Source: Paraflavitalea devenefica
GTDB taxonomy: Bacteria; Bacteroidota; Bacteroidia; Chitinophagales; Chitinophagaceae
Length of the DNA stretch: 64,000 bases
Direction: 5' to 3'
NCBI RefSeq assembly: GCF_011759375.1
Contig: NZ_JAARML010000002.1
Location: forward strand, 2,108,001 to 2,172,000
Under the pieces are notes generated by a model. The model saw only the letters and a program-made list of their open reading frames with translations, did not search any database and was not told the origin of the DNA. Position 1 is the first letter of the stretch. Every line of letters begins with the position of its first letter. A program made the position numbers and the translations under genes. Positions 9,073 through 19,167 of the stretch are shown in pieces.

Positions 9073-11451
9073 CTAAAACTTATAAGTAAGATTGGCGGTA
9101 ACCCTGGTGGGATTCTGCGCCGCCAGGCGATTAGACCAGTACTTTTCGTTGGTAAGGTTGTCTACTTTCAGACCGATCCTGAAAGCAGACCTGTCATAAA
9201 ATACGGAGGCATCCAACACGGTATAGGAGGGGATGGTGAAAACAAAAGCCTGCGTATTGGTTTGATAAGATTCGCTGCCATAATTACCGCCGAATGCAAA
9301 TCCCAACCCTTTGGCATTCCCTTTTACAAAACGGTAGCTGATCCAGAGGTTGGCCATTTTGTCGGGGCCGGCTGAAGCCGGGCGCAGTCCCTCAATGCTT
9401 TTATTAGCCTTGTCATACTTGCTCTCATTGTAAGCATAACCTGCCACCACATTCAAACCCGGTATAGGATTGGCAATTACCTCTGCTTCAAATCCCTTGC
9501 TCAGTTGGGTGCCATCCTGTAAAGAAAAATTGGTATGATCAGGGTCATCACGCAGCATATTGGTGACTGAGATATCATAATAGCTCAATGTTGCATTCAG
9601 TTTATTATTCAGTGCGTCGAGCTTAATGCCTGCTTCCCATTGGTTGGCCTGCTGTGGTTTAAAAGTATTGCCATTATAATCTGTACCACTCAGGTTCTCA
9701 AACCCGTTCATATAATTGGCAAACAAGGACACCTGGTTTTTAACCACCTGGTATACCAATCCAAATTTGGGTGATAAGGCTGTTTGATTAAAGGCGCCGG
9801 CAGTGGAATCGTTAGCAGGATAATAGGCGCCCCTGGCCTGGTAGTAATCTACCCGCAGGCTCGCCATCGCCAGCAATTGGTCGGTTACATTGATCACATC
9901 AGAAACATAAGCACTATACGTATTATCCCGTACGCGGGTATAATTCACAAATGTGGCGGTGGCGAATTGGGGAGATACTTTTTCTACGGTAAAGTTGTTA
10001 TAGGCGGCGCCAGGTTTCTTAAAGTTGATGGCAGGCATATTGATCGTAGCGTCATTCCGGGAAGATTGCAGGTTATAAAAATCTGCCCCGATCACTACCC
10101 GGTTCCTCATATTGCCGATATAAAAATCGCCCTTGAAGTTTTGCTGGATGTTTGTTCCATAGTAGGGATACTCCTGCGAAGTAACCGCTTGCCTGAGTGT
10201 GCTGTCGCTCAAGATCGTTAAGCCCACCACATACCCATCAGAAGAAGAGCGGGTACGTGAAAAGACCGTCTGTGAGGTCCAGCTCTCCGATAACTTGTAT
10301 TTTACTTGTCCAAATACATTCAATTGCTGACTGGTATAAGCGATGGTATTGTTGGCAAAGGAAAGTTTATACGGCATGCCCAGTTCTTCCACACTTTTGG
10401 CAACTCCTTTGGTATACGTAGTAACCCGGGTAGGGGAAGTGGCTTTATAGCCGCTCATTTCTATATCCAGCAATAAGGTAAGCTTGTCATTCACTTTATA
10501 GGATAAACTGGGCGCCAGTAAAAAGTTTTTACTGAAACCGGCATCCTGGAAACTACGTTCACTGTGAACAGCGCCATTAAACCGGAAGAGAGCAGTTTTT
10601 TCCTGGTTGAGCGGGGTATTAACATCCAGTGTTATCCGGTTGAGGTCCCAACTTGCGCCTGAATACGATACTTCTCCTTTGAAAGTCTCAAAAGGCTTCT
10701 TGGTGACCCGGTTAAACAAGCCGCCGAACGAAGCCAGCGTGCTGCCGAATAAGGTGGCGGAAGGGCCTTTGATCACTTCAATGCGTTCCAGGTTGGCGGG
10801 GTCAATACTGGTATAAATAAAACCGCCTACTCCATTGCGCACCAGGTTGGCAGTGGTAAACCCTCTGGAGATAGCCGTACTTCTTCCCTGGTTATAAACA
10901 ATGGGAATACCGGCTCCGGGAATGTTTTTAAAAGCAGCATTGTAATCGGTGATCAGTTGTTCTTTCATTAATTCCTTGCCCACTACACTGTACACCTGCG
11001 GGTTTTCTATATTCTTTAATGACAGCTTGGATACGTCATCGCTTTCCTTTTTGGCAAACCGGTTACCACCGCTTGTTACCACCACTTCTTCCAGCTTTTG
11101 GGAAGACTGGGTGATCTCAATTTGCACCGAAACAGGTTTGTTGTTGACGATCTCCACTTCTTTGGTAATGGTTTCAAAACCAATTAGGGATACTTCCAAC
11201 TGGTATTTGCCGTTGGGTACATTTTTAAACCGGAATTCGCCGCTTTCATTGGTAGTCACCCCTTTAGTAATCTCTTTTAAAACAACGGTCACATTAGCGG
11301 CGGGGTTACCATCAGCGGTAATGATCTTTCCCTGGATAGTGCCGCCATCTTCTGTAGTGGCTTTTGCCAATAAAGTATTAGTAGAAAATAGCCATAAACC
11401 AACAAGAAAAAAGAGCCTTATCATCCTGATTATCAATTTAAGTATACCCAA
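9073..11451 (-). CDS. TonB-dependent receptor, siderophore type
   Basis: Outer-membrane receptor of 792 aa. It has a signal region (residues about 9-30, ending LLAKA), then a carboxypeptidase-regulatory-like beta-sandwich (residues 35-115: GTIQGKIITADGNPAANVTV), a TonB-box/plug start (LEEVVVTSGG), a plug domain (VIKGPSATLFGS) and a 22-strand-type barrel ending in the aromatic NLTYKF. The plug and barrel style matches FhuA/FecA-like ferric siderophore receptors (TonB-siderophore family). An alternative start at residue 9 (MIRLFFLVGLWLF) would give a more compact signal peptide. No Fur box or sigma/anti-sigma pair is adjacent, so its regulation and ligand are unknown. Convergent with iorAB. Confidence 0.9.
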   Translation of the reverse strand: MGILKLIIRMIRLFFLVGLWLFSTNTLLAKATTEDGGTIQGKIITADGNPAANVTVVLKEITKGVTTNESGEFRFKNVPNGKYQLEVSLIGFETITKEVEIVNNKPVSVQIEITQSSQKLEEVVVTSGGNRFAKKESDDVSKLSLKNIENPQVYSVVGKELMKEQLITDYNAAFKNIPGAGIPIVYNQGRSTAISRGFTTANLVRNGVGGFIYTSIDPANLERIEVIKGPSATLFGSTLASFGGLFNRVTKKPFETFKGEVSYSGASWDLNRITLDVNTPLNQEKTALFRFNGAVHSERSFQDAGFSKNFLLAPSLSYKVNDKLTLLLDIEMSGYKATSPTRVTTYTKGVAKSVEELGMPYKLSFANNTIAYTSQQLNVFGQVKYKLSESWTSQTVFSRTRSSSDGYVVGLTILSDSTLRQAVTSQEYPYYGTNIQQNFKGDFYIGNMRNRVVIGADFYNLQSSRNDATINMPAINFKKPGAAYNNFTVEKVSPQFATATFVNYTRVRDNTYSAYVSDVINVTDQLLAMASLRVDYYQARGAYYPANDSTAGAFNQTALSPKFGLVYQVVKNQVSLFANYMNGFENLSGTDYNGNTFKPQQANQWEAGIKLDALNNKLNATLSYYDISVTNMLRDDPDHTNFSLQDGTQLSKGFEAEVIANPIPGLNVVAGYAYNESKYDKANKSIEGLRPASAGPDKMANLWISYRFVKGNAKGLGFAFGGNYGSESYQTNTQAFVFTIPSYTVLDASVFYDRSAFRIGLKVDNLTNEKYWSNRLAAQNPTRVTANLTYKF

Positions 11452-11881
11452 AATTTAGGGCAGGCAAAGGTACTATGAGGGGGAGATGCCAGGCGTAGCG
11501 ATCGGGAAAAATGAGTTGCGTGAAAAGGAAAATTAACCCCTGGAGCCCAAAGGGCCTGCTATCCTCTTATCGGACATATTGGCCATTTATCAATATATAA
11601 ATATGGCTTCATGATAATATTTGTGAATCGTATCTGCTGTAAGGTGCAATGAATGTATTATTTACAAATGCGGCAGAAATGAAACAGGAAACTATTCATG
11701 TAGGTAACAGGCTGCGCAGGAATAAAATAAAAACAATTTACCTGATTACTAACGGGAAGTTACCCTGAAAATATGTACGTAAGTCTTCGTAAACCTTTCC
11801 TGATCTGTTTTAGCTGGTGTAATACTGCTTCACAGGTATAAAATATCTGGATAATTTCAGAGAAGATCAAAAACTAATTTT
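11452..11881. other. 430-bp divergent intergenic region
   Basis: No ORF with coding character. The region separates the siderophore-type receptor from the SusC operon and must hold both promoters. It is AT-rich between about 11580 and 11880. I see near-matches but no exact TAnnTTTG (Bacteroidota -7) element, and no terminator or convincing riboswitch fold. Confidence 0.5.
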
Positions 11882-14800
11882 ATGAGAAGAGTGCTATTCT
11901 CTCTCGTCGCAGCTTTATTATGCTGCGGAAGCCTGTATGCACAAACACGTACCATAAGCGGAAAGGTTACAGATGCAAAGACCGGCAATCCCATACAGGG
12001 AGCCACTGTATCCGTACAGGGTAGAACAACAGCCGTTCAAACAGGTGCAGATGGCAGGTACACCATCGCCAATATTCCCACCGACGCTACATTGGTCTTC
12101 AGCTTTGTTGGCTATAGTCCCAAAGAATTAAAACCCGGCAATGCCGCCACCCTCGATGTAATGTTGGAAGAAGTAGCTACCCAATTAAATGAAGTGGTGG
12201 TCACTGCCCTCGGTCAGTCGCGCGAAAAAAAATCACTCGGCTATTCTACTACTACTTTAAAAACGGAAGACATCAACCGGGTATCTCCTGTAAGTATGTT
12301 TGATGGCTTGCAGGGGAAAGTAGCAGGCGTGGATATTTCTAACGTCAGCGGCAACCCGGGTGGATCTACCAAGGTCATCCTGCGTGGCTATAGTTCACTC
12401 GGTGGTAATAACCAACCCCTGTTTGTGGTGGATGGTGTGCCGGTGAGTGATGTGCGACCGGGATCGGAAGGGGTTGACCCCGATGGCGCCAACAATAAGG
12501 GTACGGGTCTGGACAATATAGGTCTGCCCGGTTATGATTTTGGTAATACAGCGAATGATATCAATCCCAATGATATCGAAACTATGACTGTGCTGAAAGG
12601 TGCTGCTGCCACTTCTTTGTATGGCTCACGCGCCAGTAATGGTGTTATTATCATCACGACCAAAAAAGGGAAGAGCGGAAGGATCAAAGTAGATGTGAAT
12701 TCCTCTGCTGTTTTTTCCGACCCGCTCATATTGCCCAGGATGCAGAACCAGTTCGGACAGGGATGGGAAGCACAATTCATTCCTTCAGAAAATGGTAGCT
12801 GGGGACCCCGGCTCGATGGAGTAAACCGTTTATGGGGCGCGCCTGTCAACAACTCGCAACTGCTGAAGCCTTTCTCTTTTGTCAAAGATAATTTCCGGGA
12901 TGCTTATGAAACAGGCCGTGAATTCAACAATACCGTTTCCTTCAATGGTGGTAACAATAATACTACTTTTTACTTTTCTTATGGAAATGCTTACAGTGAT
13001 GGGGTAGTACCTTCCGATAATGATTCCTACCGCAGGAATGCCCTGTCATTGCGGGCTACTACCCGGTTGGATAAATTCTTTGCCGAAGGGTCTTTTAACT
13101 TTGTGAACAAGGCACAACGTTTTGTAGAAGTAGGGCAATCGGCTTCCGGTGTAGGGGGCTCTTTCTTTGAACAACTATTACAGATACCGGTAGATATTCC
13201 TATTGCTGACCTCCGGGATTATAAAAACCAATTCTTCAATGTAGACAACTACTTTACGCCTTTTGCAGAAAACCCCTATTATACTTTATTTGAAAATGGC
13301 GGGCGCAGCCGCAATGACCGCTTCTTTGGCAACATCAACCTGCAATACAAAATAATGGATTGGCTGACCCTGCAACTGCAACAGGGTATTGACAATACGA
13401 ACAGCGTTACCAAAACCTGGCGCAACAAGAATGCGCCTTCTCCCGGCAGTTGGAATGCGGGAAGCAATCCGGAGAGCGCTGCCCGCTCTGCCAACATCGG
13501 CAGCGTACAGGAAGGTTCACAAAAATATTATGAGTATGACAGCAAGCTGGATGTGCTCATCAAGAAAAGGTTCAATGACGACTTTGACATCGATGCCATT
13601 GCCGGCGCCAATTACAATGAAAGAGGCAGTAATGTATTGTACACCTATGTGGAAGACCTGGCGCTACCGGGATTCTTTGACATTTCCAATGGGGTGAATC
13701 CCCCGCAAAGCGCACACTATAAAAGCAAACAATCCATCTTTGGTGTTTTTGGTTCTGCCACGCTCGGCTATAAAGACTATCTCTACCTCACCTTGACCGG
13801 CAGGAATGACTGGAGCTCTACCTTGCCCAAGGGAAAGAACAGCTACTTCTATCCCAGCGCCAACGTTTCCCTGCTCCTGTCAAACCTGCTTGACCTCACT
13901 GGAAGAACACCCATCAATTATGCCAAGATCAGGGCCAGCCTGGGCCGTACCGGTAAGGATGCCCCGATCTACCGGGTGTATGATGTGATCTCTTCACAGG
14001 TAGTAATATTGCCCTTCGGGCAGATCAGTTTCCCCTTTAACGGAGTGCCCGGCTATACGTTGAACGACAGGTTGGGTAATGTCAACCTGGAACCGGAGAT
14101 CAGCAAGGAATGGGAATTGGGTGGCGAGTTCAGGTTATGGGACAGCAGGATAAGTCTTGACCTGGCCTACTACAACAAGTTATCAGAAGGGCAGATCATC
14201 AATGTACCCATTGCACCCACCACAGGATATACTTCTGTAACCCTCAACTTTGGTGAAGTACGCAACCAGGGTATCGAACTGAGTGCGCAGGTAACACCGG
14301 TACGTACCAGGCATTTCAACTGGGACATCAATTATGTATTCACGCGCAACCGCAACAAGGTACTGGAACTGCCTACCGGGCTCGACAGGGTAACCCTCAA
14401 CAATGCCTACGATGCCAACCTGGAGGCTCGGCTGAACATGCCACTGGGTGTATTCTTTGCCCCTACTGCAAGGAGTGATCCGCAGGGCCGCGTAATTGTT
14501 GATGTCAACACCGGGTTCCCGGTAGTGACTACGGAAGACGTTTACTTTGGTACAGCACAAAGGGATTATACCATGGGGCTGTCCAATAGCTTTACCTATC
14601 AAAACTTCCGGTTGGGCTTCTCCTTCGATTATCGCAAAGGCGGTGTATTCTATTCCAGTACTTCCGAACTATTGCTATTTACGGGCAACCATTACAGAAC
14701 AGTATACAATGGCAGGAAGCCGTTTATTATACCCAATTCTGTGAATGAATCCTTTGATGCAGATGGTAAGCCCGTATATACAGAAAATAAAACGGTGCTG

Positions 14801-15127
14801 GATGAAATACACCAGGATGATTATTATTACCAGAACTCTAACAGGGCCACATTCTATGACTGGACCATTCTTGACAAGACCTTCCTCAAGTTAAGGGATG
14901 TGACATTGAGCTATACCTTCCCTTCCAACTGGACAAAAAAGATAGCCGCGGAACGCGTGGTGTTAACCCTCATTGGAAGGAACCTGTGGGTGAAGCTGCC
15001 AAAGGGTAACAGGATGGTTGATCCGGAATCTTCCAACTTCGGCAGGGATATAGCCAGCGAGTTTGGTGAGTTCAGGGTAGGGCCAACGCCACGTTCTTAT
15101 GGAGCTTCCTTACGCATCTCTTTCTAA
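11882..15127 (+). CDS. SusC/RagA-family TonB-linked outer-membrane transporter
   Basis: 1081-residue SusC homologue. It has a signal peptide (to SLYAQ), carboxypeptidase-regulatory-like domain (TISGKVTDAKTGNPIQGATV), TonB box (LNEVVVTALGQSREKKSLGYS), plug (GLQGKVAGVDIS, ILRGYSSLGGNNQPLFVVDG, VLKGAAATSLYGSRASNGVI) and a long barrel ending LRISF. It forms the pore that, with the SusD lid encoded 15 bases downstream, imports bulky oligomers across the outer membrane. The four-gene order SusC, SusD and two small lipoproteins is that of the Bacteroides thetaiotaomicron BT2264-BT2261 complex, whose crystal structure contained bound peptide. No glycosidase is encoded nearby, so an oligopeptide-like cargo is a reasonable inference, not a demonstration. 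Confidence 0.95.
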   Translation: MRRVLFSLVAALLCCGSLYAQTRTISGKVTDAKTGNPIQGATVSVQGRTTAVQTGADGRYTIANIPTDATLVFSFVGYSPKELKPGNAATLDVMLEEVATQLNEVVVTALGQSREKKSLGYSTTTLKTEDINRVSPVSMFDGLQGKVAGVDISNVSGNPGGSTKVILRGYSSLGGNNQPLFVVDGVPVSDVRPGSEGVDPDGANNKGTGLDNIGLPGYDFGNTANDINPNDIETMTVLKGAAATSLYGSRASNGVIIITTKKGKSGRIKVDVNSSAVFSDPLILPRMQNQFGQGWEAQFIPSENGSWGPRLDGVNRLWGAPVNNSQLLKPFSFVKDNFRDAYETGREFNNTVSFNGGNNNTTFYFSYGNAYSDGVVPSDNDSYRRNALSLRATTRLDKFFAEGSFNFVNKAQRFVEVGQSASGVGGSFFEQLLQIPVDIPIADLRDYKNQFFNVDNYFTPFAENPYYTLFENGGRSRNDRFFGNINLQYKIMDWLTLQLQQGIDNTNSVTKTWRNKNAPSPGSWNAGSNPESAARSANIGSVQEGSQKYYEYDSKLDVLIKKRFNDDFDIDAIAGANYNERGSNVLYTYVEDLALPGFFDISNGVNPPQSAHYKSKQSIFGVFGSATLGYKDYLYLTLTGRNDWSSTLPKGKNSYFYPSANVSLLLSNLLDLTGRTPINYAKIRASLGRTGKDAPIYRVYDVISSQVVILPFGQISFPFNGVPGYTLNDRLGNVNLEPEISKEWELGGEFRLWDSRISLDLAYYNKLSEGQIINVPIAPTTGYTSVTLNFGEVRNQGIELSAQVTPVRTRHFNWDINYVFTRNRNKVLELPTGLDRVTLNNAYDANLEARLNMPLGVFFAPTARSDPQGRVIVDVNTGFPVVTTEDVYFGTAQRDYTMGLSNSFTYQNFRLGFSFDYRKGGVFYSSTSELLLFTGNHYRTVYNGRKPFIIPNSVNESFDADGKPVYTENKTVLDEIHQDDYYYQNSNRATFYDWTILDKTFLKLRDVTLSYTFPSNWTKKIAAERVVLTLIGRNLWVKLPKGNRMVDPESSNFGRDIASEFGEFRVGPTPRSYGASLRISF

Positions 15128-15142
15128 CCTAAAAATCAGCTT

Positions 15143-16597
15143 ATGAAACGGAGAAAATATATCATCTGCCTACTGATCATGGTGGTGGCAGGAACGGGTT
15201 GCAGTAAGATCACGGAAGACAATATTGATCCCAATAACCCTTCTGTGGAAAATGCAACACCACAACTCCTGCTTCCTTCTGCATTCATGGCTACAGCCGG
15301 ACAAATAGGAGGAGAGTATGCCATTACCGGCGGGCTCTGGGCGCAATACTATACGCAAAGCGCCTTTGCCAGCCAGTACCGTACCATTGATGCTTACAGT
15401 ATGGTGTCTTCCGACAACAATATTGCCTACCGGGAATTGTTCCGGGGTGCATTGATAGACTATAAAAAAATACAGGACCTTACCACCGCATCAGAAAACT
15501 GGCCTTTTTACCTGATGGCTACTATAATGAAAGTTTACACGTACCAGGTGCTGGTTGATCTCTATGACAGGGTGCCTTATTCAGAAGCGCTATCAGGTTC
15601 TGCCAACCTGCAACCCAAATTCGATGACGGGTACAGCATCTATACCGGCCTGCTGGCCGAAATTAATGATGCCTTGACGAAAGAATATAAGGTTACCTTA
15701 AATACTACTGATGCGGTAAGTGATATCATTTTTGAGGGGGATATGGACCAGTGGGAGCGTTTTGCCAATACACTTAAGCTCAAAATGTACCTGCGTATGA
15801 TCAACGCCAAGCCAACAGAAGCGCAGCAAGGCGTTACGGACTTATATTCCAACAATGCGCCTTTCCTGGAAACAGGCGCAGGCATCACCAGCTACGAGGA
15901 CCGGCCCAATTACAGCAATCCTTTTTATGAACAGAATATACGTCGCTTAAATACCAATGATAATCTGCGGGCCAGTGTAACCTTCGTAAGCTGGCTGCAG
16001 AAAAACAATGATCCGCGCATCGTCAGTTATTTTGGTTCTGCCACTCCCGGCGCTATCCACCAGGGCGATTATGCCAGCAATAACCCGGCTTATGGCGCTG
16101 CTGCGGTATTTGTGCAGCATGCCACCGATCCCGTATGGTTTATCTCCAAAGCTGAATCCTATCTTTTACAGGCCGAAGCGCGCGCCCGTTATTTTGCAGG
16201 AGCAGGCGCCAAAGCCTTGTATGATGCCGGTGTAACGGCCGCTTTTGAGCAGTTGGGACTTACGCCCGGAACATTGCTCACAGGAGCTTATATCTTTCCC
16301 GATGGTGGTACGATAGAACAGAAACAGGAAGCGATCAGTACACAGAAATGGGCCTCATTTCCAGGCACACATGACCTGGAAGGTTTTTTTGAGCAAAACC
16401 GCACTGGTTATCCGAAATACAGTCCGGTATACTCAACAAGTCCGGCCTATGTAGCTGGCCAACTGGTCTATTCTGCCAATGGGGTGACAGGAGGTTTGTT
16501 TCCCAAACGGTTGTTGTTTCCCGAAATAGAAAGAAGCCGCAATATCAATACACCGGCGGAAGTACCATTGACAGAAAAAGTATGGTGGTCAAAGTAA
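15143..16597 (+). CDS. SusD/RagB-family nutrient-binding lipoprotein
   Basis: 484-residue lipoprotein with a hydrophobic signal and lipobox Cys at residue 20 (VVAGTGC). The N-terminal part shows the helical SusD-type TPR core (IDYKKIQDLTTASENWPFYLMATIMKVYTYQVLVDLYDRVPYSEAL split over helices), and DNDPRIVSYF-type and KAESYLLQAEARARYF segments match the SusD-like family 2. It caps the SusC transporter on the cell surface and captures substrate. Its gene starts 15 bases after susC, and the next gene starts 18 bases after its stop, so translation is coupled in one operon. Confidence 0.93.
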   Translation: MKRRKYIICLLIMVVAGTGCSKITEDNIDPNNPSVENATPQLLLPSAFMATAGQIGGEYAITGGLWAQYYTQSAFASQYRTIDAYSMVSSDNNIAYRELFRGALIDYKKIQDLTTASENWPFYLMATIMKVYTYQVLVDLYDRVPYSEALSGSANLQPKFDDGYSIYTGLLAEINDALTKEYKVTLNTTDAVSDIIFEGDMDQWERFANTLKLKMYLRMINAKPTEAQQGVTDLYSNNAPFLETGAGITSYEDRPNYSNPFYEQNIRRLNTNDNLRASVTFVSWLQKNNDPRIVSYFGSATPGAIHQGDYASNNPAYGAAAVFVQHATDPVWFISKAESYLLQAEARARYFAGAGAKALYDAGVTAAFEQLGLTPGTLLTGAYIFPDGGTIEQKQEAISTQKWASFPGTHDLEGFFEQNRTGYPKYSPVYSTSPAYVAGQLVYSANGVTGGLFPKRLLFPEIERSRNINTPAEVPLTEKVWWSK

Positions 16598-16615
16598 TCA
16601 CAACAAACAAATTTT

Positions 16616-17299
16616 ATGAAACAGTTGATCCTGAAATATGCGCTGCCTGTGTTGGGAATATTGTTGCTGCAGGCCTGTGCCAAAGAACCTTCATTCGATT
16701 ACCCGGAAGGATATGTAGGAGGTTCCAAGGTGGTTAATTTTCCTTCCGTAGCCATCAAGGGTGAGCGCCTTATTATCCAAAACCAGGGCACCCCTTATAC
16801 TGAAGCCGGCGCAGATGCCTTCCTGCAAGGCCAACCTGTTCAATATACTACTACAGGTTCGGTGAATGTCAATACGCCCGGTGTATATGAACTGGAATAC
16901 AGTGCCAGCTCTCCCGATGGCTATTCTGCCAGCGATTGGAGAACAGTGGTCATCCTATCTACCGCTGCTGATGTAACCAATAACAATTTCTCCGGCACTT
17001 ATAACAGGGCACTTACCGGTGTTAATGCTACCTGGACAAAAACCGGTCGCGGAATATATGATGTAGACAATCCGGGAGGCGCTGCTGCAGGAGTAGGCTT
17101 TATTGTAAAGCTCGTTAACTATGAGGGTACTAAGATCGCTATCCCCCGCCAGCAGGCTTTTGACCCTTCCATAGGCGGATTAAATGTCATCCAATCGACC
17201 AGTGAGGTGTACCGGGCAACGGCTGTTCCCATCACCGTTGACTGGATAATCCTGGCCGGTGGCTATGGCACCGGCTTGCGCACTTTTACTAAAATTTAA
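16616..17299 (+). CDS. BT_2262-like surface lipoprotein with Ig-like domain
   Basis: 227 residues with a lipoprotein signal (Cys at residue 21, LLLQAC). Residues about 40-115 form an Ig-like/DUF5011-5012-type sandwich (IQNQGTPYTEAGADAFLQG, NTPGVYELEYSASSPDGYSAS), followed by a C-terminal beta domain (ITVDWIILAGGYGTGLRTF). It is the third gene of the SusCD operon, the same place as BT2262 in the four-component complex of B. thetaiotaomicron. The likely role is an accessory surface subunit that binds substrate with SusCD. The family assignment comes from domain style and synteny; the specific substrate is unknown. Confidence 0.8.
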   Translation: MKQLILKYALPVLGILLLQACAKEPSFDYPEGYVGGSKVVNFPSVAIKGERLIIQNQGTPYTEAGADAFLQGQPVQYTTTGSVNVNTPGVYELEYSASSPDGYSASDWRTVVILSTAADVTNNNFSGTYNRALTGVNATWTKTGRGIYDVDNPGGAAAGVGFIVKLVNYEGTKIAIPRQQAFDPSIGGLNVIQSTSEVYRATAVPITVDWIILAGGYGTGLRTFTKI

Positions 17300-17311
17300 A
17301 CAACTACTATT

Positions 17312-17800
17312 ATGAGCAGTCGTTTTATTAAATATATATTCCCGGTATTTATGGCAGGGATTATTGTTGCCGGTTGTGAAAAAGATGAAGATATAGGAGG
17401 TACTGCTGTTGAGAAATTGGCTGGTGAATGGTGGGTGCAGCTTTCTGTTGACGGTGACCTCATATCACAAAGCTTTTTCTCGGTCATGACCTACAATACG
17501 GCAGACAATGCCAGTAATAAAATGTGGATTGATGACCATGAAGATATCTGGCCTTTCAAATTCAAATGCGACGTGGATGCGGCCAATCAAACCTTCTCTG
17601 TTACCGGCGCCACCAGCGAGTATAGTAACATTACCATCAACGTGCAAAATGGTAAAGTACTCACCGGTGTAAGTAAGGGGCCTGTTTCACAGGCAGTAAC
17701 TGATAGCATCTATTTTGAAGCTGAGTTCTCCGATGATCCGGGCGTAACGTACCAGATTCACGGCTATCGCCGTACCCGGTTTGCTGAGGATGATCATTAA
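17312..17800 (+). CDS. BT_2261-like small lipoprotein (Lipid_bd family)
   Basis: 162 residues with lipobox Cys at 22 (GIIVAGC). The mature part begins with EKLAGEWWVQLSVDGDL and is a small beta-barrel of the putative lipid-binding (PF12888-like, BT_2261) family. It is the last gene of the SusCD operon, 12 bases after the previous stop. In the characterised Bacteroides homologue this protein sits beside SusCD on the outer leaflet; any enzymatic function implied by the family name is unproven. The next gene is 245 bases away with no clear terminator between. Confidence 0.8.
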   Translation: MSSRFIKYIFPVFMAGIIVAGCEKDEDIGGTAVEKLAGEWWVQLSVDGDLISQSFFSVMTYNTADNASNKMWIDDHEDIWPFKFKCDVDAANQTFSVTGATSEYSNITINVQNGKVLTGVSKGPVSQAVTDSIYFEAEFSDDPGVTYQIHGYRRTRFAEDDH

Positions 17801-18045
17801 AGCACGTTTAGAACCACATCAACAATACTTGCTTAGCGGGAGGAACATTGTTATATACTAAACTCAAGGTACATCCTAACGGATAGGACCTCCATTGTCC
17901 ATGACAAATGTCATTGCCAGCCTCTAATGAGCTTGTATAATATTCTTCACTGTATTTTATTGGAAGTTTTTTTGAAGAAGTCGGATTACTTTGTTTATCC
18001 GTGTAATTGTATCCGTCATATTTTTTCACTTAAACTTGTTTGCTT

Positions 18046-19128
18046 ATGAAAAAAAGTATTCTTTTTTTCCTGGGAGTACTATGCTCCTTCGGATATTTCT
18101 CCTGCACAAAAAATGCAGTTAATAATTCAGACTTACTCACCGAAGTAGATGCCCGCAACAGGCCACCTGATTGTGGTTGTATTGCAGTAGAGGGGAGTAC
18201 TATCTTTGACCCCACCTGCCTTGTTTCACCGGCTGCGCATGGACGATTAGACACCATTCAAAAAGGCTTTAGTTTCACAGAAGGTCCTGCTGTTGATAAA
18301 TGGGGAAATGTGTTTTTTACTGACCAGCCCAATGACAAGATTTACAGATGGGATGCTGCCACTGGCAAAATAACCTTGTTTTTACAGGGGACTGGTCGTT
18401 CCAACGGAATGGCATTTAACAAACAGGGTAACCTGATCGCTTGTGCAGATATGCGTGGAGAGCTATGGCGTATAGACAGGTACGGTAATCATAAAGTACT
18501 GGTCAATAATTACAAGGGTAAACTGTTAAATGGCCCCAATGATGTATGGATCAATCCTGTGACCGGAGGTATGTATATTACTGACCCGATGTTTCCAAGA
18601 GATTATTGGGAGGAAGGCGATCCCCGGAAACAAGGTTGGCCTCCAACACATTCGGAACAGGCTGCCACCGGCAAAGGAGGTTATGTTTATTACCTGGCTC
18701 CCGGCAGCAGCAAATTGGTACGGGTAACGACTGAAGACATGGGATGGGATGCTGATGGATGGCCGAACGGTATTGTTGGAACCCCAAATGGAAAAAAACT
18801 CTACGTAAATAAATGGGCTCCTGATAACCTGGGCGGCACCTGGGTGTTCGATATTAAACCTAATGGAACACTCGCCAATATGAAGAAGTTTATTGACATG
18901 GGCGGTGATGGTATGTCAATGGATGAAAGGGGAAATATTTACATCAGCAACAGCCTGGGCGTAACCGCCTTTGACCCGAACGGAAAGAGGATCTTTAATG
19001 TTCCTACCGGCGGCGGAGCGACAAACAATGTTTTTGCCGGTCACAATAATAAACTCTTATTCATTACAGGGGCAGTAGACAGGGTAACTTCGCTAAAGAT
19101 GAATGTAAAAGGGGTAGAAAGGTTTTAA
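18046..19128 (+). CDS. SMP-30/gluconolactonase-like lipoprotein
   Basis: 360-residue lipoprotein (Cys at residue 20, FGYFSC). I chose the ATG at 18046 rather than the TTG two codons earlier because it gives a classical signal peptide. The mature chain is a six-bladed beta-propeller of the SMP-30/gluconolactonase/LRE family: the metal-binding Glu in SFTEGPAVDKWGNVFFTD, then the NGPNDVWINPVTGGMYITDP blade with the conserved Asn/Asp, and GDGMSMDERGNIYIS. Family enzymes hydrolyse sugar lactones in a calcium- or zinc-dependent reaction. An exported, membrane-tethered form suggests action on extracellular or periplasmic lactones. It may belong to the upstream SusCD locus, but the 245-bp gap makes this uncertain. 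Confidence 0.87.
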   Translation: MKKSILFFLGVLCSFGYFSCTKNAVNNSDLLTEVDARNRPPDCGCIAVEGSTIFDPTCLVSPAAHGRLDTIQKGFSFTEGPAVDKWGNVFFTDQPNDKIYRWDAATGKITLFLQGTGRSNGMAFNKQGNLIACADMRGELWRIDRYGNHKVLVNNYKGKLLNGPNDVWINPVTGGMYITDPMFPRDYWEEGDPRKQGWPPTHSEQAATGKGGYVYYLAPGSSKLVRVTTEDMGWDADGWPNGIVGTPNGKKLYVNKWAPDNLGGTWVFDIKPNGTLANMKKFIDMGGDGMSMDERGNIYISNSLGVTAFDPNGKRIFNVPTGGGATNNVFAGHNNKLLFITGAVDRVTSLKMNVKGVERF

Positions 19129-19167
19129 GTTGCTTTTCATAGTATATTTGATTAAAACCCCTAAGCT

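Noticed and set aside
19143..19150. TATATTTG, exact match to the Bacteroidota -7 promoter element
   Set aside because: The nearest TTG is only about 10 bases upstream instead of roughly 19-23, and the word is common in AT-rich spacers.
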